A stretch of DNA of 64,000 nucleotides. Source: Amphimedon queenslandica (lineage: Eukaryota > Porifera > Demospongiae > Haplosclerida > Niphatidae). The translations under genes were made by a program, and so were the position numbers. Shown one piece after another: positions 1 through 10,188 of the stretch. Location of the stretch: positions 240,748-304,747 of the forward strand of contig NW_003546244.1 of NCBI RefSeq assembly GCF_000090795.2. The letters are read 5' to 3'. The notes beneath the pieces were generated by a model, which worked only from the letters and a program-made list of their open reading frames with translations, was not told where the DNA came from and searched no databases. The first letter of the stretch is position 1, and each line of letters starts with the position of its first letter.

Positions 1-3000
1 TTTTTCTTTTTGGTTGTATAAGTTGTCTATAACAATATAAAATAATTGATAATGACAATAATGAATTTGTTACTTTTGAGCAGATCCTGGATACTGGTCC
101 AGCTATTCCTTGTGGACGAGTAAAGCAAATGACACCATCTTCTACTTTAGTACGTATAAAAGACTTCTGTAATTATTATCAAGAATGGAATCAAAATATT
201 AAATGTGTTGGATTTAGCTCCAGAAATGAACCTAACTTACCTCTGCATCCATAACAATCTTATCAAATATGACATCTGTAATGTATGACAAGATGAATAA
301 TAATAATAATAATAGAAATAATGATAATAATAATAATAATAATGATGATAATAATAATTATAATAACGACAGCGATACATACTCTGCAAAGATCGAACTG
401 GTTTTCCAGCTGTAAAACAGAGTGTACTCAAGAAGTCAAGAATAGGTGCATCCTGAAGGAGGAGCAGTAAATGAAGAGAATAAGATATGAAAAACTTACC
501 AGGTTCTTTTTAATTTGCTCAATAACATCTTGATTCTGTGTTAATCTCTTTACCACTTTACTGGTGATTGAACTTTTATATATACCATATGTGTGAACAA
601 CAAAAATATTAAAAAATTTATTATAATTATTAAAAATAAGTTAAAGTACCTTTCATCTTTCACTAAACTGCTGAGAACTCCCTCAACACCAGAATTACAA
701 CCTATCTGTACACACACACAATAATAATTATAATAGTAACAATAGCCTAATAATATCTCATTTTTTCATTTTTTCTCTTCATTTGCCCTTCCTCATTGCA
801 ATTACTTCATACAGTATGTAGTTGCATATTGGTTGCAAACCTGTTTAAAGAGCACGTCCATGAATCTTTTCTCTGCCAGGTAAAGGTGACTCTTTTTGTT
901 TGCAGAATGCAAAAATGCTTGCAAGACTAATGACACTTTTCTCCTCATTTGTTTCAATCTACCAATTGATACACATTATTCCTCTATTATCAACAGATGC
1001 ATAAACTTTACTCTTTGGTGTCTGGAAAAGGTTCCAATTTATGAAGAAAACCAAGCAGCAAATCAACACCCTAAGGACAAAATAAACCAGTAAAATAAGA
1101 GCTATATACTTTTTGATATCTATTGCTCTAACCTGTGATATTCTAAGCATATTTGCTCTAGTCTTCTCACTCCCTTCTCCTTTCAACCATTGAGATAGTT
1201 TCTGCAATACTTCAAGAGGCTCATCAAATGAAGGAGGAGTTGAATCAGCAGTAAACTAGCAGTTAATATTAACTCAACATTGAGTATTATACTACTGCAA
1301 TACCTTTTGCATGTATTCCTTCAATACAGCAGTAACGCCTGATATATGATAATACTCATGAATGACATCAGGATTAACCTATACACATGTACGATAAGGT
1401 AAAACAAATAAATTATCAGAAGACTATGCAATGTGTACCAGCTACTGTGATAAAATACCTCTTCAATGTGAAAGTATTGATGACTAGATTGATCACTATC
1501 TTCAAGACCAAGCTATAAAGAATAATAGTAATGATAATAATAATAATGATGATGACAATATAATAAGTCAATAACAATAATAATAATAATAACAGTGCGC
1601 TACCTTCAACCATTTGCTTTTTGAAACTGGCTCAGGACTTGCCTCTGAATTTGCCCTTTGCAAATAGACCTTTGCTACAAGAGAAGTAATGAGTAAACCA
1701 AGCTATTAACAATCAAGTAAGAAAAGTGCTACATAGATATAATAGATACCTTGCATACTTGAAGTATGCAAGAATAATCATATCCATATAGTGCATGTAC
1801 AATACTTACTCTGAACTGATAGGTTTTTCCCCGACTGGACGTGCCTAATTTCAACATAACTACCTTTATTTATGCCAGCCTTTTTCTAAAAACCGAATAC
1901 AATATTGACAATAATAATAATAATCACAAACTAGTAGAGAAGAGACAGCGTGTGCTTTAACTTACTCCAAGAACTGACACTAAACTGAAAGTTGTCTCTG
2001 GATCAATGGGCATACCAGCCTCCAACTTTTTTAACGTTAACTATTATAAGATACATTATTAGATTAGAGTGTCATTATTGAAGACAAATGGATTAGAGGC
2101 ACACACCTTCATGTTCTCCCCTACTGATAAATACTGCTGGGTTGGTAAGTGTTTGATGCGACAGTGATCTCCATACTTGAATTGATCACCTAATAAAATA
2201 TTAAATCACATATTCATGTGTAGTTTAATTATACTAACCACTAAGAGGTGCTTTTGCATTCTCCAGCTGCCAGAAACAGTCACCAGAGAGTGGAGGAGCC
2301 TTTTGTATCCCATGGACTGACTCTCTCTTTCTAGCTCCAACTACAAAAAAGGAATCATACATAAACTTAGTACTGTATGGTTACATAGTAATTCAAGATT
2401 TCACTGTGCTACAACATATAAAACTGGAGCAATAGGTTGCATGAATGATTGTTGTTGCCCAATGTCCTGGCTCTATACTGCCTGTGTGTAGCATACCTTC
2501 TGTAATGACATCTTCCTTGACTGCATCAGGCAATACTTCTGTTACTATTGATCCACGTCCAGCAAGATAGCCTTCACGTTTATAATTAAACAACATCACA
2601 ACATCACAGCCCTATTATTATTATTATAAATATTTCCAAACCAATTCATAGCTATAACATAACATACCCGCATTGCTTTGTGTGGTAATTTTACATGACT
2701 ACTTGACTGCGACGAAATTATAAATATAGAATCTGTGACTGCCATTTTAAGCTCATACCTGTGGAGTAAGTACTAACATTGAATTGAATTCAGAATATTA
2801 ATCATAACTATTTAATTAGACTGTGTATGCATTGCTACAAATTGATTGCTATAGTAATGCCTTACTATTCCTTACTATTACTCAGGGCCAATCCCTTTTT
2901 ACTATACTATAACTCTAAAGTGTCAATGTCAACTAACATTATTCCATACATTCATCATTCCATATAATCACTGTTAGTGCATTTGGTGTGAATATTTCCT

Positions 3001-4179
3001 CTACTATACCTTGAAGAAAGTGAATTCAATGCACAGAGTACGTGATGCCCTTTGTCTGAAACTGACTCAAGCTTAATGTGATCCTGAGGCAGTACCTGCA
3101 CGGAGTAAATGAGTATTGATTTTGAAACTGAATAGTCTTCTCTGTACTTACATCTTCTCCTCTATGCTTATTTGTTCTAGAAGGAAGTATGCGAAACAAA
3201 CAATTCTCCTTTTTAAATTCATTGACCAACGTCACCTATTTAACACAAACCAATTAATTGCACGTTAGCATGTTCCATGCTCTATGAAGTGTATCTAATT
3301 TTATTTGCTGACTAATCAATGCACATGTCAGCTGTAGTTTACAAATTCTCACAGTTTTATTAATAGGAGAGTCACTTTCAGCAACACTTGATGAAAGATA
3401 CATCTTAGAAGCAACATGAAGAAGCTACAGGCATTGTTATATAACCTTCATTATAGCATTGTGAATCATACTTTCACTTTTCTTCCATATACTAAGCTAC
3501 GTCTTAAAAAATCTTGATTCTATATGACATAATTTCAAATTAACAATAGGAAAACATAATTATCGACCATGATGCTACATTGTAGTATACATACCCTCCG
3601 TGGGACTTCCAATGGTGATGTTCTTTTGAGGCTGTAAAATAAAGTACAGTATAAACATTACGGGAGTTCATGCTATGTACATAGGCTTGGTCAATGATTA
3701 AACCACCACCATTACTTATGTACACAAAATTAAAAATTAGTTTTCAAGACACTTGTATGGTTCATGCAGTTTTAAAACTAACTTGATGTTGACATTTTCA
3801 GCTAAGACCTGGAATGATGCAACTGTATGTGCAGGTGTGGAAAGTTTATATAAAAAGCAATTTATTTGCTGTACACTTACAATGAACATTTGGAATGGCA
3901 GGATCTCTTAGTTGAGCTTGTCGCTCGGGGTTTGAGACTGGCAAGATAGTGACACAGCTGTGACTTGAACTGCAAATAAGCATAATAATGATGAAATGTA
4001 TACAGACTAATTTACCTTGGGGATAGTGCATACACAAATCCTTTTGCCTCGCAACAAAAAAGCTGAATAGTATCTCCTTCATACACAGGATCTGCTGCCG
4101 AGGAATCTGCCATTGCCTCGACCCTAGATCGCAAAGCTTGATCCAGCTCAGCCACTCCTATATTCCTGAGGTGTGGCAT
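1..4179 (-). CDS. ITPR: Inositol 1,4,5-trisphosphate receptor-like calcium channel, N-terminal portion (runs off the window)
   Basis: Minus-strand, many short exons. The first coding exon starts at the ATG at 4177-4179 (an in-frame ATG at 4111-4113 is an alternative) and reads YEGDTIQLFCCEAKGFVYAL, like the first MIR-type beta-trefoil strand of IP3 receptors. Later exons give further MIR pieces: LLHVASKMYLSSS (about 3400), CDVVMLFNYKREGYLAG (about 2580), YGDHCRIKHLPTQQYLSVGE (about 2170), SYVEIRHVQSGKNLSVQ (about 1840). Below 1250 the exons move into the RIH region (LEVLQKLSQWLKGE, LTQNQDVIEQIKKNL, DAPILDFLSTLCFTAGKPV, DVIFDKIVMDAE), collinear with IP3R. Known role: ligand-gated Ca2+ release from the endoplasmic reticulum. 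The channel domain lies outside the window. A ryanodine receptor is less likely because the spacing and the Trp/Phe-rich MIR pattern fit IP3R better. Its start codon is 62 bp from that of NAA10. Confidence 0.85.
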
Positions 4180-4241
4180 CTAAGATTAATTTACACGTGA
4201 CAAGTTGAGAAGTCTGAGGTGAATTACACTGAATTTAAAGA
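4180..4241. promoter_or_regulatory. Bidirectional promoter between ITPR-like and NAA10 genes
   Basis: Only 62 bp separate the two divergent start codons, so both 5' UTRs and core promoters must be contained here or overlap the opposite gene. No TATA box is evident. Confidence 0.6.
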
Positions 4242-6033
4242 ATGAATATAAGACAAGCTACTGTAAGTAAGCTAGTGGAGTAATTGTAATAAAATTGGTA
4301 CTGAAAATGGGGAAAATTTGTGACAAAAGTAATAGCTATAATTCAAAAGGGGTGTACATAATAATATAGACTAAATAATAATTATTATTTTGGTTCCTCT
4401 CTCAATAGCTACTAAAGTAGGGGTATTTACATTTTAAAAATTATCCTTAATGAAGTATGGGGGGGGGGGGTAACAAGCATTGTTCATTGCTTTGTCTAAG
4501 TATGGGTGGGAACATTGATGTTTATGGCCTTTGTACATGAAATATTTTAAATAACTATGGGCTGGGCCAATTAATGGCTAATTAATTTGGTTTGCAAAAT
4601 TATAATTTAATATAATATTATTTTCATTCTATAGCCAGATGACTTACTTAACATGCAGCATTGCAATCTTCTATGTTTACCCGAAAACTATCAAATGAAG
4701 TATTACTTTTATCACGGTCTCTCGTGGCCCCAACTCTCATACATTGCCGAAGATGACGAAAAACGCATCGTGGGATACGTACTTGCTAAGATGTAAGATA
4801 TTGTATAGCACAAAATTTTTGAGGGCTGTAAATTTCATGAATTTGCCTTAAAATCTATTTCACAGATTTAATTTTTGCAAATTTATGCCTTCTGCCATTT
4901 TATACCATAAAAATTTGATTTTCGTGGAATTATTTTTTGCAAATCTTAAAAAAATTATGAAATCTGTGAAATTTTACAGTCCTTGAAATTTTTGTGCTAT
5001 ACGGTTGCAAATTGTAATTATAAAAATGATGTAGAGTAATGACCTTTGTAGTTAAAATCCTGTTTTGTTACACTTTTCCAATGACTATCATCACTTTGTG
5101 TAGTATCATTACTCATACTATTACACACTGTTATGCTAAATGGTGACTTTATGATAATATGATAAAGATATTATAATTTAAGTACTCCCTTGCTTTTATC
5201 TGTCAGGGAGGAAGATCCAGATGATATCCCACACGGTCACATCACATCGCTAGCCGTTAGGAGGACGTACAGACGTCTTGGACTGGCACAGAAACTAATG
5301 GATCAGGCTAGTCGAGCCATGGTAGAATGCTTTGGAGCTAGATATGTGTCACTACATGTCAGAGTTAGGTTAGCATCACTATGTTAAGAATATTTCCCTT
5401 TTTCAACTATTAATACTTTGGGATGGATGGCAGCATATGAATTTCCAACTATTATCCATTTTGGTTTTTTAAAATAAATTATAGCCCTGTAAAAATATCC
5501 AATTTATGGTTGTACATGTACATACTCTAGAGACAAGATTATATTTTCATTTTCCATCCTATACCTTTGAGGATATGAAGCCATGTACATAACTAAAGTC
5601 CATATTGTGTGCTGTATCTAGGGCGAGGCCATACCCTACCTTCTCAGTATTCACAGTAATTTCATCACTGGTAGTAAACACGAGCCATAAAGTGCCAAGT
5701 AGTCAAAGTAACATTAGCAGCTGCTATGCACCTTTTTTGCTTAAAAATTGTTTATTGACATTATTCTCCCAATCCTCTAGTAATAGAGCAGCTCTTCACT
5801 TGTACGAAAACACGCTCCACTTTAGGTAAGTTATGTTGTGTACACAACTACAATAATTTCATTTTAACAGCAAGGAAGATGTGGAAGCTAAGTATTATGC
5901 TGATGGTGAAGATGCTTTTGCAATGAAGAGAGATCTGTCCAATGTTGCTGAAATGATTGCCAGAGAAAAGAGAGACGAGCCTTCAAGACATCAGAAATCT
6001 CTTCCAGGGAGCAGGAGGAATAAAACAAGTTGA
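4242..6033 (+). CDS. NAA10: N-alpha-acetyltransferase 10, catalytic subunit of NatA
   Basis: Five exons: 4242-4262, 4635-4792, 5207-5368, 5781-5825, 5871-6033, giving 182 aa. The protein reads MNIRQAT, then [79 protein letters not shown] and [16 protein letters not shown], close to human NAA10 throughout. The GNAT acetyl-CoA loop RRLGLA is intact. Known role: with NAA15 it acetylates protein N-termini co-translationally on the ribosome. The C-terminal tail (after residue about 155) is short and basic, unlike the acidic tail of the human protein. Exon 3 must use the donor at 5369 rather than 5364 so that the frame reads HVRVSNRAAL without a stop. Intron 1 contains a G10 run at about 4450. Confidence 0.96.
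4803..5002. mobile_element. Short hairpin MITE in NAA10 intron 2
   Basis: Imperfect terminal inverted repeats: GTATAGCACAAAA at the left end and TTTTGTGCTATAC at the right, with complementarity continuing inward (GGGCTGTAAATTTCA against TGAAATTTTACAGTCC). There is no coding capacity. A related element lies at 62567-62752, so this is a dispersed family. Target-site duplication is not clear. Confidence 0.7.
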
Positions 6034-6179
6034 ACAAAACGAGAATTATTATCATTTAAAATTATTACCAATGCAATAACAATACTGGTAAATAATAGTG
6101 TATACATTATACCAAGTGTATTAATACACAATAGTCTGGCTACAATGGTACAGCCCATTATAACACACTGTCATCGTTA

Positions 6180-7227
6180 TCATCGAGGTGAAGGAGAGCG
6201 GGAATCCATCCTGCGATCATCTCTTATCCCAGGAGATCGCCTAAAGAGAGTAACAATGCATTAACAGACTGTCTCAGAACTTTACCTGTAAGGAGGGCTC
6301 CTGTATGCTGGGCTTCGATATGGAGGACTTCTGGACCTACGGTGATCATAATAGGGGGACCTTGAGCGACTCCGTCTGCTGTAGTAAGGTGATCTGAGGA
6401 GTTGGTATAAAAATATAATAGAGGAAGGTAGGTAGACATCAGTGTGATACACAGCTGATAGTCATGCAGTATGAAGGCATAGAAATAAGTAGGTGGGATG
6501 GGAAGTAGGAAGGAGAGAGGGAGGGAGAGCTAATGGCTGGAGGGAAGGGGACGGAAGTTGTGCGATGACTGTAGGCAGGAGGGGAGTAGGTGTTGCATGT
6601 GCTAAGCCTGCGAAAACCAATAAGGCAATAATAAGGTTAGAAAAATAATTAGAGGAATATGTGTGTGTACACTACCACCGTAATGGAGGAGAGAGAGGGG
6701 ATTAAAAACATTACAAAATCAACATAATTACAGACAGACAAACATTAGTTTAGAGAATAAAAAACAAGCGCGATTTATTCTAAACCTTTCATTATTAACG
6801 CGTTACACATAAATGATTAATGAGAAACCGATAATTCAAATAATTAAAGACCTCCCACTATCAATGTTACTACATACCTAGATCTCCTTCTGGGCGGTGA
6901 TCTTCTGTCCCGATGATATCCACGAGGTGGAGGGGGCATTCTCCTGTTCCTTCCACCACCAGAATACCCACGACCACCTCCACCACCGCCATCGTTTCGG
7001 TTCCTGGCAGCCTCTACCTTAATCCGGGCATTACAAATCATTTTCCCATCTAACTCTCGTATAGCCTCTTCAGCATCCCGTGGGTCTTCAAACTCGACAA
7101 AGGCAAATCCCGGCGGGTTTCTAGCTACCCATACACTTTTCAAAGTACCAAAACGTTCGAATTCCCTTTCCAATACACCCTTGTCACCATTTTCACCTAG
7201 CTCTCCAACGTATACCTTGGTTGACAT
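6180..7227 (-). CDS. SRSF3: SR-family splicing factor, SRSF3-like (one RRM plus short RS tail)
   Basis: Three exons: 6878-7227, 6286-6378 and 6180-6240, giving about 167 aa. RRM residues 4-75 with RNP2 VYVGEL (5-10) and RNP1 GFAFVEFE (about 40-47). A Gly-rich hinge ([13 protein letters not shown]) follows, then an Arg/Ser tail with RRSRSRSP and [11 protein letters not shown]. There is no CCHC zinc knuckle, so it resembles SRSF3 (164 aa in human) rather than SRSF7. Known role: nuclear pre-mRNA splicing and mRNA export. The start at 7227 gives [10 protein letters not shown]; the reading frame is open further upstream but that part is not RRM-like. The first intron (6379-6877, 499 bp) is by far the longest of the gene. 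SR genes often keep a regulatory poison exon in such an intron, but I cannot identify one here. Confidence 0.92.
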
Positions 7228-7293
7228 TATGAGATAAGATTTGAGCGCCTTCTCTCTCGACAGCAGACGCGAGGGGTATTTGTTGTGCTGTAC

Positions 7294-7305
7294 TGCGCAT
7301 GCGCA
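7294..7305. promoter_or_regulatory. NRF1-type palindrome upstream of the SRSF3-like gene
   Basis: TGCGCATGCGCA is an exact match to the NRF1 palindrome, 67 bp upstream of the start codon. A CACGTG E-box follows at 7322-7327. Confidence 0.65.
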
Positions 7306-7532
7306 CAAGACGTTGCTGTCGCACGTGACTGCACTCACACTGCACTGGTTGAAATCATGAGACCATGGGAAAGTGTTGCTAACAGTTATTTTTGACTTTA
7401 AAAATATTTTTATTGACAACCACAATTGAAATAATGTAATTTTAAAGATTTTGGTATGGTACAAAATAAGTAGACAGTAATCAGAAAAAAATGAAAAATT
7501 ATTATACATAAAAATTTAATAATTTATAATAT

Positions 7533-8502
7533 TCACAGACTGAAAAGACATTCATCATCATTGTCTAAGATCATTGCCCATTGTGTGTGAATGAGCTGAG
7601 CTTGATCATGTACAGAATGTGTAAGGTGCATGTAGGATTGCGTGACAGGTGCATGCTGAAAGTGGACTACTAATTAATTCAAAAGACTACAACTTCTGCT
7701 CACCAATCTTCTGGCATTGAATCTCTATACTATAAAGGAAAAGGAAAAACCTTATCAAAGGGAGACCAGGATAACCAAAACCAAATCAGACAAACCCACA
7801 ATAGCCACAATAAAAGGCAACCTAATCTCTGAATATACATAATATCAGACATCAAACAGTAGGCATTCACATGCACACACACATGTACATGTACACACAC
7901 ATTCACATAAGATTAAGTCTGCAATACTCACAAAAACTCTCCAGTCTTGTTCATGACTTCCTCCACGGCTTGCTTGATGGCCTTGACGTCTAGCGAATGC
8001 CTCCATGCTTTAAATTTAATTTTAACTATAATTCTGTGCTGGGGTTGGTCGGTCTTTAACGTCAGTGGATACGAGTGACGGGAATAATGTGTCATGCGTT
8101 TGGCATCGAAGTGAATCTCCCAAGTTGGGAATGCCTGTAAAAATGAAAACACATGTCATTAACAATGTGCTAATTAGCTAACAAGTACAACCGTACACAA
8201 ATTCGTTATCACTCCCTTACCTGCTGTAGTCTTTCTAGTACCTCGTCAAAGTCGCAAGAGGTCAGCATGCCGCTCCTGGCAGCATCGTCAGCCTCAATGG
8301 GGTACTTTATCTTGATCCAGAGAGAGGGATAGACCGTCCCGCCGTTAGATCCCGAAGAAACGTGAGTGTAGTCACTATCGATACCAGAGTCAGCTCCCAC
8401 AGAATGGATACTGTGTCTGCTACGGCCTAAAGAGCGAAGAGTGGACAGGCCCCAAGAGCGTATGCTCCCTTCCATATTCTCTGCTCCAGAGCCGCTATTC
8501 AT
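7533..8502 (-). CDS. Unrecognised protein, about 240 aa, four probable exons
   Basis: Exon A (8221-8502) begins MNSGSGAENMEGSIRSWG, is Ser/Gly-rich, and ends FDEVLERLQQ. Exon B (about 7936-8136) joins in phase 0 and encodes AFPTWEIHFDAKRMTHYS then HRIIVKIKFKAWRHSLDVKA and IKQAVEEVMNKTGEF. A 26-base exon near 7715 and a last exon (7533 to about 7668) complete it; using the acceptor TAGTAG|TCC the end reads HAPVTQSYMHLTHSVHDQ to DNDDECLFSL-stop. Exons A and B have good donors and acceptors; the 3' splicing is my best fit, not certain. The composition suggests a folded alpha/beta domain of about 100 aa after a disordered N-terminus. I do not recognise the family. It is divergent from the membrane-protein gene starting at 8661 (158 bp between start codons). 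Confidence 0.6.
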
Positions 8503-8660
8503 AATGCCAGTCCAGCAAGGAGCACAGCTGAGTTAGCCTAGGAATAATAAGATTGGAATGATATAACGTGTGGTGTTTTGGGTGTGGCTTTATAAAGTGC
8601 TGAGCTGACCACTTCTTCTAATTCTGGAGGAGATAGACATCTGATCCTACGGTTCAATCA

Positions 8661-9860
8661 ATGATGGAGGAGGAGGTATGTGAGCTCAAAAGTGATTAAA
8701 AGTGTTATTCTTAATTGCTAGGTACACTACGAGCCACAGTCCGTAGATAAAAGCAATAAAGGTTGGTTTCACAGTTTCACACTAGGGGATGGTTTCTTTG
8801 TTTATAGTTGTGATGTATTTTAGTTGTTAATGTGTGAGTCTGCTATACTTTCATAATGTTAAATCTCTTTTTGACCGTTTCTATATTGATATTAGGACTA
8901 ACTCCTCGCGAGAAACTGTGTCGAGTTGTTACGCTTATCGTATGCCTCATATTATTGTCCATATCCATAGGAGGATTGGTCACTTTGATGATAATACCTA
9001 ATGCAAACCATCAGTTACAGACAGCTACGGTACAAGAATCTGTCACCACCTTACTCCGCACCGTTGATCCTTACTATTACAATGTGCGAGTGAGCACATC
9101 AGACCATACATTGGTCAATGTTAGTATTGGTACCATGGCCTGTTCTAGCCTTGTGACATACTCAACGAGCCATATTGAAACCATCACAGGTCATCATCTT
9201 AACAGTCACAGTACACGACACAAGTTAGAGCCATTGGAGAAATATGCTTATCTGGTCTCTGGATCAAACATGTTAATTGAAGTGAATGTCACATCTTTTC
9301 CTCCTCATCACTTGCCAGCTAATGACATTAGTCTTTACGTCTTCACTGACTGGGACAGTTATAATTCTTTCGATCAGAGCCAGACGACTGTGACAAAATA
9401 CTACAAACGAATCGAGGTTTATAGTTCCACAGCTATCACTTTCATTGTGCGCGAGACTGGGTTTTATTTGTATGGATTGAGTATTCCAGTGGGAACGAAA
9501 TATCTCTACTCGTATGATATTACAAGATTCGCTTATAACTCGACGAAATCCACAAATTGCAAGCTGTCCTCTAAATCAGAATCCTGTCTGATCCGTTTTG
9601 ATAATACCATGCTAAACGAGAAGCAGTGCATATTGTCATCCTGCAGTGGAAAGAATCACTCCATTTATACGATAAATAGTGAGCTGGTAAGGAAGCCAGT
9701 CACATCAGGTGCTGCTATTTTGATATCTACTGTTTTCGTTCTCTTAATGATCCTTGTTGCTCTTTTGTTTTACGATTGCTATCGTTATAGACTGGACTCT
9801 AAACTGACGACTCTTGATACATGCGTTTTTAGACGACGCAAAATTGTCATAAAACATTAA
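8661..9860 (+). CDS. Two-pass membrane protein with glycosylated ectodomain, related to the Death-domain gene at 28135-29883
   Basis: Three exons (8661-8675, 8722-8761, 8896-9860), 339 aa. A cytosolic N-terminus of about 28 residues begins MMEEEVHYEPQSVDK. TM1 lies at about 29-52 (VVTLIVCLILLSISIGG), then an ectodomain of about 235 residues with N-glycosylation sequons (VNVS, VNVT, YNST, KNHS), then TM2 at about 289-310 (ILISTVFVLLMILVALLF) and a 29-residue basic tail. The ectodomain matches the 28135-29883 protein in order: KYAYLVSGS with RYTYIYMVKGS, LYVFTDWDSY with LWVFSDYGTY, NEKQCILSSC with YEQKCILVSV. Both genes have a phase-1 intron between Lys and Gly about 10 residues before TM1. No Death domain is present here. 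I know no named family for it; the function is unknown, perhaps a receptor or receptor partner at the cell surface. Confidence 0.8.
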
Positions 9861-10188
9861 TATGACTCTCTTTTGATGCATGATTATTTCATTTATTCTT
9901 ATGATGCATGATTATTTCATTTATTCTTATGTAGTGTGTATAATAATACATTTTTTGATACATGATTTGATTTCTTTGTGTTATCATTATAATATGTAGC
10001 TTCCATAATAAAACATTTTGAAAAACAATTTAAGTAATACGGTGCCAAACTGCTGCTGCCTTTTTGCATCATTGTCAACACTAAATGTTTACTCAAAAAA
10101 ACTTATTTAACACTTCATTAGTATATGAATTTGCAATAGTTCATTACCTGTCATGAGAATTGAGAATATATAATACATGTAAATCAAC
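9861..10188. other. Convergent 3' region between the membrane-protein gene and TRAIP
   Basis: 328 bp, AT-rich, containing probable polyadenylation signals (AATAAA at about 10005) and a 28-bp tandem duplication. No coding potential seen. Confidence 0.6.
9874..9929. repeat. Perfect 28-bp tandem duplication
   Basis: Two adjacent copies of a 28-base unit starting TGATGCATGATTATTTCA in the 3' flank of the membrane-protein gene. Being identical, the duplication is recent. Confidence 0.85.

Noticed and set aside
84-251. Plus-strand open frame of 56 codons (ILDTGPAIPCGRVKQMTPSS) preceded by an AG, looking like a terminal exon.
   Set aside because: The opposite strand carries collinear IP3 receptor exons here (DVIFDKIVMDAE and KSFIRTKVEDG) with proper splice sites, so the plus frame is a shadow.
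1416-1613. Leucine/isoleucine-rich minus frame resembling a membrane protein.
   Set aside because: Made of ATT/AAT repeats in an ITPR intron; no splice or start context.
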